From positions 1-8,915 of the forward strand of contig JALRJA010000453.1 of assembly GCA_023255235.1 (NCBI GenBank): a stretch of DNA of 8,915 nt, written 5' to 3'. Shown piece after piece: positions 1 to 6,607 of this stretch. Positions within the stretch are counted from its first letter, which is position 1, and every line of letters begins with the position of its first letter. The stretch comes from Flaviramulus sp. Its GTDB lineage: Bacteria; Bacteroidota; Bacteroidia; Flavobacteriales; Flavobacteriaceae. The position numbers and the translations under genes were made by a program. Under the pieces are notes generated by a model. It was not told the DNA's origin and made no database searches. It saw nothing but the letters and a program-made list of their open reading frames with translations.

Positions 1-222
1 AGCTATTTCAAAAGTAATAATATTATTTACATAACAGCAAAAAATAATTAAAAAAGTTAAAACTTTAACATTTCAGCACCTAAAATGGATAAAAACTATA
101 AACTAATTTACAAAACATACCATTAATAACACTCAAAATAGCAATGAAAACTCTATTTTTTAACGTTTATTACACAAATCTAGCATTTACTAAATAACTT
201 AAAATTGTTTGATTAAGTGTTT
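1..222. other. AT-rich intergenic stretch, no gene seen
   Basis: No open frame of useful length with coding character is visible on either strand. The stretch is very AT-rich. It contains a 6-bp dyad, GTTAAA at 56-61 and TTTAAC at 64-69, which could be an operator but is also easy to get by chance at this base composition. A minus-strand match to the Bacteroidota -7 box (TAGATTTG, read from 182 down to 175) could drive a gene lying off the left edge, but no TTG sits 19 bases upstream of it. I see nothing else supportable here. Confidence 0.5.
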
Positions 223-230
223 TAAATTTG
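223..230 (+). promoter_or_regulatory. Bacteroidota-type -7 box of a putative small-RNA promoter
   Basis: TAAATTTG matches the TAnnTTTG consensus exactly. The expected -33 TTG at a 19-base spacing is absent; the nearest TTG triplets are at 205-207 and 209-211, which is too close. Initiation would fall near 235-237, just where a small hairpin begins and about 70 bases before a strong terminator. That arrangement is what lifts this box above the many chance matches expected in AT-rich DNA. Confidence 0.4.
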
Positions 231-234
231 TACC

Positions 235-309
235 TGTTATTCATAACGTAGGTTTTATGTATAATAGATTTGGGGCAAGACGGACTATGAAAATAGTCCG
301 TTTTTTTTT
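235..309 (+). ncRNA. Candidate small RNA of about 75 nt
   Basis: This is inferred from architecture, not homology. A perfect TAnnTTTG box ends at 230. A small hairpin with GTTA and TAAC arms and a TTCA loop occupies 236-247. A roughly 30-base unpaired linker follows, and the segment ends in a textbook intrinsic terminator. No convincing protein gene lies upstream inside the window for that terminator to serve. A 19-codon frame starts at the ATG at 257, but it runs through the terminator stem and T-tract, so it is probably not a real peptide. I do not recognise a known RNA family; it is too short for 6S RNA and lacks tRNA features. The alternative is that the terminator ends a long 3' UTR from a gene off the left edge. 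Confidence 0.4.
277..309 (+). terminator. Strong Rho-independent terminator
   Basis: A perfect 8-bp stem (CGGACTAT at 281-288, ATAGTCCG at 293-300) closes on a GAAA tetraloop at 289-292 and is followed by nine T residues at 301-309. The A-rich bases before the stem can extend the pairing into the T-tract. Read on the opposite strand there is no T-run after the stem, so it acts on plus-strand transcription only. Confidence 0.85.
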
Positions 310-494
310 ATTCTAAATTCAACACAAAATTATATTCTTCGCTAACGCTTTACATATTCCCATTTAAACCTCACATGAAGAATCGCATTTTAAATTATAA
401 CACACAACAGATTAAAAAAAGTGAAAAACCTGTTAACTAATATCAATTTTACCCTTTCTGGGATAAGGAATGAAACAAAACAAAGTAGCAGAAA

Positions 495-542
495 TAAAAA
501 AGGCTTGCAATGATTATAAATTACTTTATTATCATTACAAGC
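495..542 (-). terminator. Possible intrinsic terminator on the minus strand
   Basis: Arms at 503-519 and 526-542 pair over 17 positions with two mismatches, around a 6-base loop. Read on the minus strand, the GCTTG/CAAGC base of the stem is followed by C and six T residues, as in a Rho-independent terminator. The upper stem is AT-rich, and no minus-strand gene or TAnnTTTG box that would supply a transcript is evident between here and 825. It may therefore be a structural element of another kind. Confidence 0.4.
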
Positions 543-714
543 ACAATTTGGTTGATTAGAATTAAGCCATTTACATAGCCAAAATATCTTATTATCAAAA
601 AACCCTCTTCTCACAAAGGCACCACTAAACTACGGCATTATTAACTTGTGCTTTTTTAATTTCGATTAGCATCGGCTTATTGTAGATGAAAAACAATTTA
701 AAAAAGACCAATGG

Positions 715-756
715 ATACTATGCTTTTTGTTTATATACAAATCAATTTGATAGTAT
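715..756. promoter_or_regulatory. Nested inverted repeat upstream of the sigma factor gene
   Basis: Outer arms ATACTAT (715-721) and ATAGTAT (750-756) enclose a second dyad at 726-741. That inner dyad is a 16-base near-palindrome with TTTGT and ACAAA ends and one mismatched pair. It ends 55 bases upstream of the putative -7 box at 797-804. This could be an operator or a DNA structure controlling the sigma/anti-sigma operon. AT-rich composition makes chance dyads common, so confidence is low. Confidence 0.25.
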
Positions 757-796
757 TTAATAAAACTCATAAGTATAAAAAGTCAATTTTTTATGT

Positions 797-804
797 TATT
801 TTTG
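797..804 (+). promoter_or_regulatory. Putative -7 box for the sigma/anti-sigma operon
   Basis: TATTTTTG matches TAnnTTTG and would place transcription initiation around 810, giving a 5' leader of about 15 bases before the ATG at 826. No TTG is found 19 bases upstream, so only half of the housekeeping promoter is present. Autoregulation by the ECF factor itself from a different motif is equally possible. Confidence 0.35.
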
Positions 805-825
805 ATAATTAAAAATTAATGAAAA

Positions 826-1380
826 ATGCCTCACCACAACATAAATCCAAACAAATGGGTTGACATGTATTGCGATTATTTATTTAACTACACCATATCA
901 AGAGTGAATGATAGAGAGGTGGCTCAAGATTTGGTGCAAGACACTTTTTTAGCTGGTTTAAAAGCAAAAGACAATTTTAAAGGTGAAGCTAGTGAACGCA
1001 CGTGGTTAATTTCTATTCTAAAAAGAAAAATTATTGATTATTATAGGAAAATAAATTCTAAAAAAGGGAAAGCCGAAGTTAGAATAACTTATAACGACGA
1101 TTCAGATAGAGATGGTAATTGGATGGAGGAAAACCTATCTGATATTTTTGATAAAAATGCCGAAGATTCCATACAAAATGAAGAGCTTGGTGATGCAATT
1201 CATGATTGTTTAAATAAATTACCCGAAAAACAAGCCAACATATTTAAAATGAAAACTATTTTACAATATGAAACCGAAACTATTTGTAATGAATTACAAA
1301 TTACACCGTCTAATTTATGGGTAATTATTCATAGAGCACGCACAGCTATGGCTAATTGTTTAAAAGAAAACTGGTTTTAA
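826..1380 (+). CDS. ECF-type RNA polymerase sigma-70 family sigma factor
   Basis: This protein of 184 residues has the size and two-domain layout of extracytoplasmic-function sigma factors. Region 2 spans about residues 15-77, with DLVQDTFLAGLK (35-46) and the TWLISILKRKIIDYYRK segment (59-75) that recognises the -10 region. A variable acidic linker covers about 80-118. Region 4 lies at about 122-178, with the helix-turn-helix ICNELQITPSNLWVIIHRAR (153-172) that contacts the -35 element. The C-terminus ends in a CLKENWF motif. There is no membrane segment, so it acts in the cytoplasm by redirecting RNA polymerase core. The ATG at 826 is chosen because region 2 begins soon after it; another ATG at 819 is out of frame. 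The next gene begins 2 bases after the stop and encodes a likely anti-sigma partner. Target genes cannot be told from this window. Confidence 0.93.
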   Translation: MPHHNINPNKWVDMYCDYLFNYTISRVNDREVAQDLVQDTFLAGLKAKDNFKGEASERTWLISILKRKIIDYYRKINSKKGKAEVRITYNDDSDRDGNWMEENLSDIFDKNAEDSIQNEELGDAIHDCLNKLPEKQANIFKMKTILQYETETICNELQITPSNLWVIIHRARTAMANCLKENWF

Positions 1381-1382
1381 TT

Positions 1383-1643
1383 ATGAGTAAGCTTAAAATT
1401 ATTATTCCTTGTGATGAGGCAAATCATACTTGTGATAAATCGCAGTATAAGGAGGCTTCCATACTAGAAAAAATTAAGTTAAACATACATCTTATTTATT
1501 GTAGAGCCTGTAGAGAATATACCAAAAACAATAAAAAACTCACAAAAAAAATTAAAGATTCAAAAGTGGCTTGTATTGATGTTGACACCAAGAAAAAGAT
1601 TAAAAAAACTATAGAAACAGCCTTAGATAATAATTCTATTTAA
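1383..1643 (+). CDS. Small zinc-finger (ZAS-like) anti-sigma factor, cytoplasmic
   Basis: The product is a small Lys-rich protein of 86 residues. It carries the H-x3-C-x2-C signature of zinc-binding anti-sigma domains at H36, C40 and C43, in the context IHLIYCRACREYTK. Further possible ligands lie upstream at C10, H15 and C17. In this family the zinc domain binds a partner ECF sigma factor and holds it inactive. No transmembrane segment is present, so unlike many ECF anti-sigma factors it should be soluble. The start at ATG 1383, two bases after the sigma stop codon, is preferred; an in-frame ATG at 1356 would overlap the sigma gene and add nine unconserved-looking residues. The gene is almost certainly co-transcribed with the sigma gene. 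Its stop codon interlocks with that of the convergent gene. The function is inferred from motif and neighbour. Confidence 0.8.
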   Translation: MSKLKIIIPCDEANHTCDKSQYKEASILEKIKLNIHLIYCRACREYTKNNKKLTKKIKDSKVACIDVDTKKKIKKTIETALDNNSI

Positions 1644-2473
1644 CAAAACAGCAGCAACAATAATAACCAAAAAACCGGTAAACTTTCTACCCAAAAGGCA
1701 CTATAATATTTTCTCTGTTCAATTTTTGAAAATAGCAAAAACAAAACGGTTGCAACAAGAATTGTTATTAAAATACTTGTTTTAATTATGCTTGTTGATT
1801 CTTTAAAAATTTCTAAAAATAAAATTACAACTAAAAGCACGTAACCCATTATCTTGGTTTGCTTGACTCCTATTTTTTGAGGAATAGTAGCAAGTTTTAA
1901 GCTATCATATCGTAAATCTCTAATTTCAAAAGGCAACATTAAAACCACAATAAAAAGAAAACGCTGAAAAGCAGTTATAAAAAAACTGCTGTTTAGAGCG
2001 TGTTTTTGTTCTATTAAAGGCAATAAAACGGTTACTCCACTCCATACAAAGGCTATAACATAAATTTTAAGTCCGCCAATACTTCTTAAATTATGTTGCT
2101 TATCTACATAAACCGCTTTAGAGAAAAACGGAACAGCATATAAAAAAGTAATTATTCCAAAGCCTATTATATAATAAATGGTTTTTTCATGTAATTTAAA
2201 TACAAAATAACACATTAAAATAAAGCATAATAAAGAAAACAGTTGAATATATTTTAGCCTACTAGCTAAACGCCTATGATGAAACTTGGCAACCCCAAAA
2301 TACTTAACAAAATTATATCCTGTAATAGTTGAAAAAAACAAAAAAAATAACAAATGAAAATTTAAAGGAAACCGGTATTCTATCATGCTTATACATGCCA
2401 ATGAAACAACCGATAAAGCAACATGAACACTACTGTTTAAATAAAAAATAAAAAGTTGTTTCCAAAAGTTCAT
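1640..2473 (-). CDS. UbiA-like integral membrane protein with degenerate first Asp motif
   Basis: The product is 277 residues, highly hydrophobic, with roughly seven to nine membrane segments. Segments are evident at about 15-30, 38-52, 76-93, 99-115, 135-152, 165-181, 209-222, 231-248 and 264-276. The region LKIYVIAFVWSGVTVLLP (135-152) followed by PFEIRDLRYDSLKLATIPQKIG (181-202) resembles the second half of UbiA prenyltransferases, with D186-x3-D190 as the second Asp-rich motif. The first motif, normally NDxxDxxxD, falls at GYNFVKYFGVAK (52-63), which has the Asn but no Asp. Canonical members transfer prenyl groups to aromatic acceptors using Mg-bound diphosphate, so loss of that motif casts doubt on this activity here. 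The gene lies between the sigma operon (convergent) and gcvP (divergent) and has its own consensus promoter. Family assignment is fairly secure; activity is unknown. Confidence 0.7.
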   Translation of the reverse strand: MNFWKQLFIFYLNSSVHVALSVVSLACISMIEYRFPLNFHLLFFLFFSTITGYNFVKYFGVAKFHHRRLASRLKYIQLFSLLCFILMCYFVFKLHEKTIYYIIGFGIITFLYAVPFFSKAVYVDKQHNLRSIGGLKIYVIAFVWSGVTVLLPLIEQKHALNSSFFITAFQRFLFIVVLMLPFEIRDLRYDSLKLATIPQKIGVKQTKIMGYVLLVVILFLEIFKESTSIIKTSILITILVATVLFLLFSKIEQRKYYSAFWVESLPVFWLLLLLLFC

Positions 2474-2478
2474 AAACG

Positions 2479-2508
2479 CAAAAATAAATAAAGTGTTAAT
2501 AACGTCAA
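2479..2508 (-). promoter_or_regulatory. Consensus Bacteroidota promoter for the UbiA-like gene
   Basis: On the minus strand, TTG (2508-2506) is followed by exactly 19 bases and then TATTTTTG (2486-2479), an exact fit to TTG-N19-TAnnTTTG. Only five bases separate the box from the ATG whose first base is 2473. Transcription should therefore start at or within a few bases of the start codon, implying a leaderless or nearly leaderless mRNA. Confidence 0.6.
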
Positions 2509-2560
2509 TAAATGGTTAAAAACTTTCATTTTCTTAAACAAATTAACTTGAATTATTCCG

Positions 2561-2568
2561 TAATTTTG
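2561..2568 (+). promoter_or_regulatory. Putative -7 box for gcvP
   Basis: TAATTTTG matches TAnnTTTG and lies 25 bases before the gcvP ATG, giving a short leader of roughly 20 bases. There is no TTG at a 19-base spacing; the nearest is at 2548-2550, too close. The short intergenic region leaves no room for a glycine riboswitch, and none is seen. Confidence 0.45.
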
Positions 2569-2593
2569 CTACGCTAAAATACACCTAATTTTA

Positions 2594-5443
2594 ATGAATA
2601 CAAACGCATTTGCCCTTCGCCATATTGGTCCTAGAGAAGCCGATCAAAAAGCCATGTTAGATACCATTGGAGTTAATTCTTTAGACCAACTTATATCTGA
2701 AACAATTCCTGATGATATACGTTTAAAAAAGGCTCTAAAATTAGACGCTCCAATGACAGAGCATGATTATTTACTTCATATTCATGATTTATCAAAAAAA
2801 AATAAAGCCTATAAAACTTATATTGGTTTAGGGTATCACCCAACCATTATGCCGGCTGTCATTCAACGAAATATTTTAGAAAACCCAGGTTGGTATACAG
2901 CCTACACACCATATCAAGCAGAAATTGCTCAAGGTAGGCTTGAAGCACTTTTAAATTTTCAAACCATGATTATTGACCTAACGGGTATGGAAATTGCAAA
3001 TGCTTCACTTCTTGATGAAAGTACTGCTGCTGCAGAAGCCATGGGTTTGCTATTTGCTGTTCGTGAGCGTGAACAAAAGAAAAATAATGTCAATAAGTTT
3101 TTTGTTTCAAATAACATTCTACCACAAACCTTATCATTACTTCAAACTAGAGCAAATCCAATAGGAATTGAACTGGTTGTTGGCAATGAAAATAGTTTTG
3201 ATTTTTCTTCAGAATTTTTTGGAGCTATTTTACAATATCCTGGAAAAGATGGGCAAATTACCGACATAAAAACATTTATAAATAAAGCCAATGAAGCCCA
3301 AATAAAAGTAGCCGTAGCGGCAGATGTTTTAAGCCTTATAAAGCTAGAAGCTCCTGGGAAATTTGGTGCAGATGTGGTGGTAGGTACAACACAGCGTTTT
3401 GGAATTCCTATGGGGTTTGGTGGTCCTCATGCCGCTTATTTTGCAACAAAAGAAGCATACAAGCGAGATATTCCAGGACGTATTATTGGTGTTACAAGAG
3501 ATGCCAACGGAAATCGTGCATTACGTATGGCTCTACAAACTCGCGAACAACATATTAAACGAGATAAAGCAACTTCAAATATTTGTACCGCACAAGTGCT
3601 ACTGGCTGTTATGGCTAGTATGTATGCTGTATATCATGGTGTTGACGGTTTAAAATTTATTGCCAATAACATTCACAACAAAACTGTAACACTTGCCAAA
3701 GCATTAGAAAAATTAGGCTTTAAACAAGTTAATAGCTCTTATTTTGATACGCTTCAAATTAAAGCAAATGCTAAAGCTATTAAGCACGTTGCTAAAGAAA
3801 AAAAGGTAAATTTATTTTATCCAGATGCAGAAACTGTAAATATCTCTATTAATGAAACTACATCTATTAGAGATATAAATTATTTAATTTCTGTTTTTGC
3901 CCAAGCTGCCAATAAAGAACCTATTATTGTTTCTTCTATTGAAAAAGAAAACAAAATTGATAATTCATTAAAACGCCAATCAGCATTTTTAAAAGAGGGT
4001 GTTTTTAATACTTATCATTCTGAAACCGAATTGATGCGTTACATCAAATCTTTAGAACGCAAAGATTTGGCATTAAATCATTCAATGATAGCTTTAGGTT
4101 CTTGTACAATGAAGCTAAATGCTGCCTCTGAAATGCTTCCTTTAAGCTGGTTTAAATGGGGAAATATTCACCCATTTGCACCATTAAAACAAGCCAAAGG
4201 ATATCTAACTGTTTTAAAAGAACTAGAAAACCAATTAACAGAAATAACTGGTTTTGCTGCTACATCACTACAACCAAATTCTGGTGCTCAAGGTGAATTT
4301 GCAGGGCTTATGGTTATAAAAGCATACCATGAATCTCGTGGCGATTACCACAGAAACATTTGCTTAATTCCGTCTTCTGCTCACGGTACAAACCCAGCAA
4401 GTGCTGTTATGGCTGGCATGAAAGTAATTGTTACAAAATCAACTCCAGAAGGCAACATTGATGTAGATGATTTACGTGAAAAAGCTCAATTGTATAAAGA
4501 TAATTTATCTGCCTTAATGGTAACTTACCCATCTACACATGGTGTGTATGAATCTGCTATAAAAGAAATTACTCAAATTATTCATGACCATGGTGGGCAA
4601 GTGTATATGGACGGTGCTAATATGAACGCCCAAGTTGGTTTAACAAACCCAGGTAATATTGGAGCTGATGTTTGTCACCTTAACTTACACAAAACTTTTG
4701 CAATTCCTCATGGTGGTGGTGGTCCTGGTGTTGGTCCTATTTGTGTTGCAAAACAACTAGTGCCCTTTTTACCCGGAAATCCACTTGTGAAAACAGGAGG
4801 TAAAGATGCCATTACTGCTATTTCTGCAGCACCTTATGGATCTGCACTAGCCTGCTTAATATCGTATGGCTATATAAAAATGCTAGGTGCAGAAGGTTTA
4901 ACAGAATCTACTAAAATTGCTATTTTAAACGCAAATTATATTAAAAAGCGATTAGAAGGCAGTTTTGAAACCCTTTATTCTGGTGAGCTAGGACGAGCAG
5001 CACACGAAATGATAGTAGATTGCAGACCTTTTAAAGCACAAGGTATAGAAGTGGTTGATATTGCAAAACGGTTAATGGATTATGGTTTTCATGCACCAAC
5101 AGTATCTTTCCCTGTTGCTGGAACTCTCATGATAGAACCAACAGAAAGTGAAAGCAAAGCAGAGATGGACCGTTTTTGTGATGCCATGATTTCTATAAAA
5201 AAAGAAATTGACCAAGTTTCTAAAGACGATGAAAATAGTATTCTAAAAAATGCTCCTCATACATTAAGCATGATAACAGCCAATGAATGGCTTCTTCCCT
5301 ACTCACGAGAAAAAGCAGCTTTCCCGTTAGATTTTGTTAGAGAAAACAAATTTTGGCCTAGCGTAAGACGTGTTGATGATGCCTATGGAGATAGAAATTT
5401 AATTTGCTCTTGTATCCCTATTGAAGCTTATTTAGAAGCTTAA
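2594..5443 (+). CDS. gcvP: Glycine dehydrogenase (decarboxylating), P-protein of the glycine cleavage system
   Basis: This PLP enzyme decarboxylates glycine and passes the aminomethyl group to the lipoyl arm of H-protein, feeding one-carbon units to folate through the T-protein. At 949 residues it is the full-length single-chain form (E. coli GcvP is 957). The N-terminus FALRHIGP is typical. The N-terminal half runs to about 430 and the C-terminal catalytic half from about 455. The PLP-binding lysine is K700, in [15 protein letters not shown]. The equivalent place in the N-terminal half reads [15 protein letters not shown] (265-279), showing the internal duplication with the lysine lost there, as expected. 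The gene appears intact. gcvT and gcvH are not adjacent, which is common in this phylum. It is divergent from the UbiA-like gene, and the next plus-strand gene begins about 100 bases downstream. Confidence 0.98.
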   Translation: MNTNAFALRHIGPREADQKAMLDTIGVNSLDQLISETIPDDIRLKKALKLDAPMTEHDYLLHIHDLSKKNKAYKTYIGLGYHPTIMPAVIQRNILENPGWYTAYTPYQAEIAQGRLEALLNFQTMIIDLTGMEIANASLLDESTAAAEAMGLLFAVREREQKKNNVNKFFVSNNILPQTLSLLQTRANPIGIELVVGNENSFDFSSEFFGAILQYPGKDGQITDIKTFINKANEAQIKVAVAADVLSLIKLEAPGKFGADVVVGTTQRFGIPMGFGGPHAAYFATKEAYKRDIPGRIIGVTRDANGNRALRMALQTREQHIKRDKATSNICTAQVLLAVMASMYAVYHGVDGLKFIANNIHNKTVTLAKALEKLGFKQVNSSYFDTLQIKANAKAIKHVAKEKKVNLFYPDAETVNISINETTSIRDINYLISVFAQAANKEPIIVSSIEKENKIDNSLKRQSAFLKEGVFNTYHSETELMRYIKSLERKDLALNHSMIALGSCTMKLNAASEMLPLSWFKWGNIHPFAPLKQAKGYLTVLKELENQLTEITGFAATSLQPNSGAQGEFAGLMVIKAYHESRGDYHRNICLIPSSAHGTNPASAVMAGMKVIVTKSTPEGNIDVDDLREKAQLYKDNLSALMVTYPSTHGVYESAIKEITQIIHDHGGQVYMDGANMNAQVGLTNPGNIGADVCHLNLHKTFAIPHGGGGPGVGPICVAKQLVPFLPGNPLVKTGGKDAITAISAAPYGSALACLISYGYIKMLGAEGLTESTKIAILNANYIKKRLEGSFETLYSGELGRAAHEMIVDCRPFKAQGIEVVDIAKRLMDYGFHAPTVSFPVAGTLMIEPTESESKAEMDRFCDAMISIKKEIDQVSKDDENSILKNAPHTLSMITANEWLLPYSREKAAFPLDFVRENKFWPSVRRVDDAYGDRNLICSCIPIEAYLEA

Positions 5444-5506
5444 ATAGGTTTTTGAACATCGTAAAATAAAACTAAAATTAATTGCCTTAAATAATAAAGC
5501 TATTAT

Positions 5507-5540
5507 ATTGCTGTGACATTTTTTTTTAAAGCAATTTTTT
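5507..5540 (+). terminator. Weak hairpin with T-tract between gcvP and the ketosynthase gene
   Basis: A 6-bp stem (ATTGCT at 5507-5512, AGCAAT at 5530-5535) with a 17-base, T-rich loop is followed by a T-run ending at 5540. It could be a weak terminator for gcvP, or a structure close to the start codon at 5547. The stem is short and AT-rich. No TAnnTTTG box is found between gcvP and 5547, so read-through from gcvP into the next genes is possible. Confidence 0.25.
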
Positions 5541-5546
5541 AATTTT

Positions 5547-6605
5547 ATGAATATAAAAATTACTGGGACTGGAAGCTATATTCCAGAAACTATTGAAACC
5601 AACGACAATTTTCACCATCATGAGTTTTTAAATACTGATGGTTCTAAAATTAATTACCCAAATAAACTTATTGTAGAAAAATTTGAAGCTATAACTGGTA
5701 TTGCTGAACGTCGTTATGCAAAACCCCATTTAAACTCATCAGACTTGGGCTTTTTTGCCGCCGAAAAAGCTATTGCAGATGCCAATATAGACCCAGAAAC
5801 TATTGATTATATTATAGTAGCACATAATTTTGGAGATGTTAAGCATAACGCTATTCAAAGTGATATGTTACCCTGTTTAGCCTCAAGAATTAAACACAGC
5901 CTACGCATAAAAAACCCAAAATGTGTTGCTTATGATATCCTATTTGGATGCCCAGGATGGGTAGAAGGTGTTATTCAAGCTAAAGCCTTTATTAAGGCTG
6001 GTATGGCTAAACGCTGTTTGGTTATAGGCTCTGAAACCCTTTCAAGAGTTACAGATAAACATGACCGAGATTCTATGATTTATTCTGATGGTGCCGGAGC
6101 TACTATTATTGAAGCTACCAACAATGAAGGTGGTATTTTAGCTCATGAAACTGCAAGTTATACCTATGATGAGGCATATTATTTATTCTTTGGAAATTCT
6201 AATAATCAAGAATTATGTAGAGATACTCGCTATATAAAAATGGATGGTCGTAAAATTTATGAATTTGCTCTCACACATGTGCCACTAGCCATGAAAACCT
6301 GTTTAGAAAAAAGTGGGGTTACCATAAATGATGTTAAGAAAATTTTTATTCATCAAGCTAATGAAAAAATGGATGAAGCTATATTAAAACGCTTTTATAA
6401 ACTCTATAAGGCAGACATACCAAACTATATCATGCCCATGAGCATCCATAAACTAGGAAACAGCTCGGTAGCAACTGTTCCTACCTTATTTGATTTGGTA
6501 AAAAGAAATCAATTAGAAAATCATAGTCTTAATCAAGGTGATGTTGTTATTTTTGCAAGTGTTGGTGCTGGCATGCACATTAACGCTATAGTTTATCAAG
6601 TTTAG
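5547..6605 (+). CDS. 3-oxoacyl-ACP synthase III-like (FabH-like) ketosynthase
   Basis: The protein is 352 residues with the thiolase fold of ketoacyl synthase III. The catalytic triad is intact: C135 in FGCPGW, H269 in IHQANEKM, and N305 in HKLGNSSVAT. The glycine-rich SDGAGAT (180-186) and closing VGAGMH (339-344) are also in place. Family members condense an acyl-CoA or acyl-ACP starter with malonyl-ACP. It is about 35 residues longer than E. coli FabH (317), with extra sequence near 24-40 and 100-125. By hand alignment on the shared TGI motif, the CoA-contacting W32 and R36 of FabH become K45 and I49, whereas R151 is kept as R174, so the starter may not be acetyl-CoA. It is the first gene of a tight block with a methyltransferase and a glycosyltransferase. 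It is more likely a specialised synthase than the housekeeping FabH, but this is inference. Confidence 0.88.
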   Translation: MNIKITGTGSYIPETIETNDNFHHHEFLNTDGSKINYPNKLIVEKFEAITGIAERRYAKPHLNSSDLGFFAAEKAIADANIDPETIDYIIVAHNFGDVKHNAIQSDMLPCLASRIKHSLRIKNPKCVAYDILFGCPGWVEGVIQAKAFIKAGMAKRCLVIGSETLSRVTDKHDRDSMIYSDGAGATIIEATNNEGGILAHETASYTYDEAYYLFFGNSNNQELCRDTRYIKMDGRKIYEFALTHVPLAMKTCLEKSGVTINDVKKIFIHQANEKMDEAILKRFYKLYKADIPNYIMPMSIHKLGNSSVATVPTLFDLVKRNQLENHSLNQGDVVIFASVGAGMHINAIVYQV

Positions 6606-6607
6606 TA

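Larger units (their letters stand above)
310..796. other. Intergenic region without a supported gene
   Basis: Nearly 500 bases separate the terminator from the sigma factor promoter box. Short frames exist on both strands, for example 390-614 minus and 470-559 plus, but both cross the long hairpin at 503-542 and neither shows a recognisable domain or a credible start. What can be seen is structural: an imperfect 17-bp hairpin with a minus-strand T-run, and a nested dyad at 715-756 upstream of the sigma gene. The region may be regulatory or may be the remnant of a lost gene. Confidence 0.5.

Noticed and set aside
257..319. 19-codon frame overlapping the terminator, considered as a leader peptide for attenuation
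   Set aside because: It reads through the terminator stem and T-tract, lacks a run of regulatory codons, and no downstream biosynthetic gene follows.
470..559. Plus-strand 29-codon frame preceded by an AAGGA-like sequence, a possible small peptide
   Set aside because: Bacteroidota do not rely on Shine-Dalgarno sites, the frame coincides with the hairpin arms, and no maturation or export gene is nearby.
390..614. Minus-strand open frame of 74 codons rich in Phe, Leu and Cys
   Set aside because: AT-rich composition favours Phe/Leu frames; it has no recognisable domain, runs straight through the long hairpin at 503-542, and has no promoter signal upstream.
615..657. Plus-strand stem (GCAC with GTGC) followed by six T, a possible terminator
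   Set aside because: Only four firm base pairs plus wobble and A-T pairs with the T-run, a 25-base loop, and no upstream gene needing termination.
1356..1382. Earlier in-frame ATG for the anti-sigma-like gene
   Set aside because: It would overlap the sigma gene by 25 bases and add a short segment without motif; the ATG at 1383 gives the normal tight operon spacing.
3399..3653. Plus-strand 84-codon open frame within gcvP
   Set aside because: It lies wholly inside the well-supported gcvP coding sequence in another frame and shows no domain of its own.
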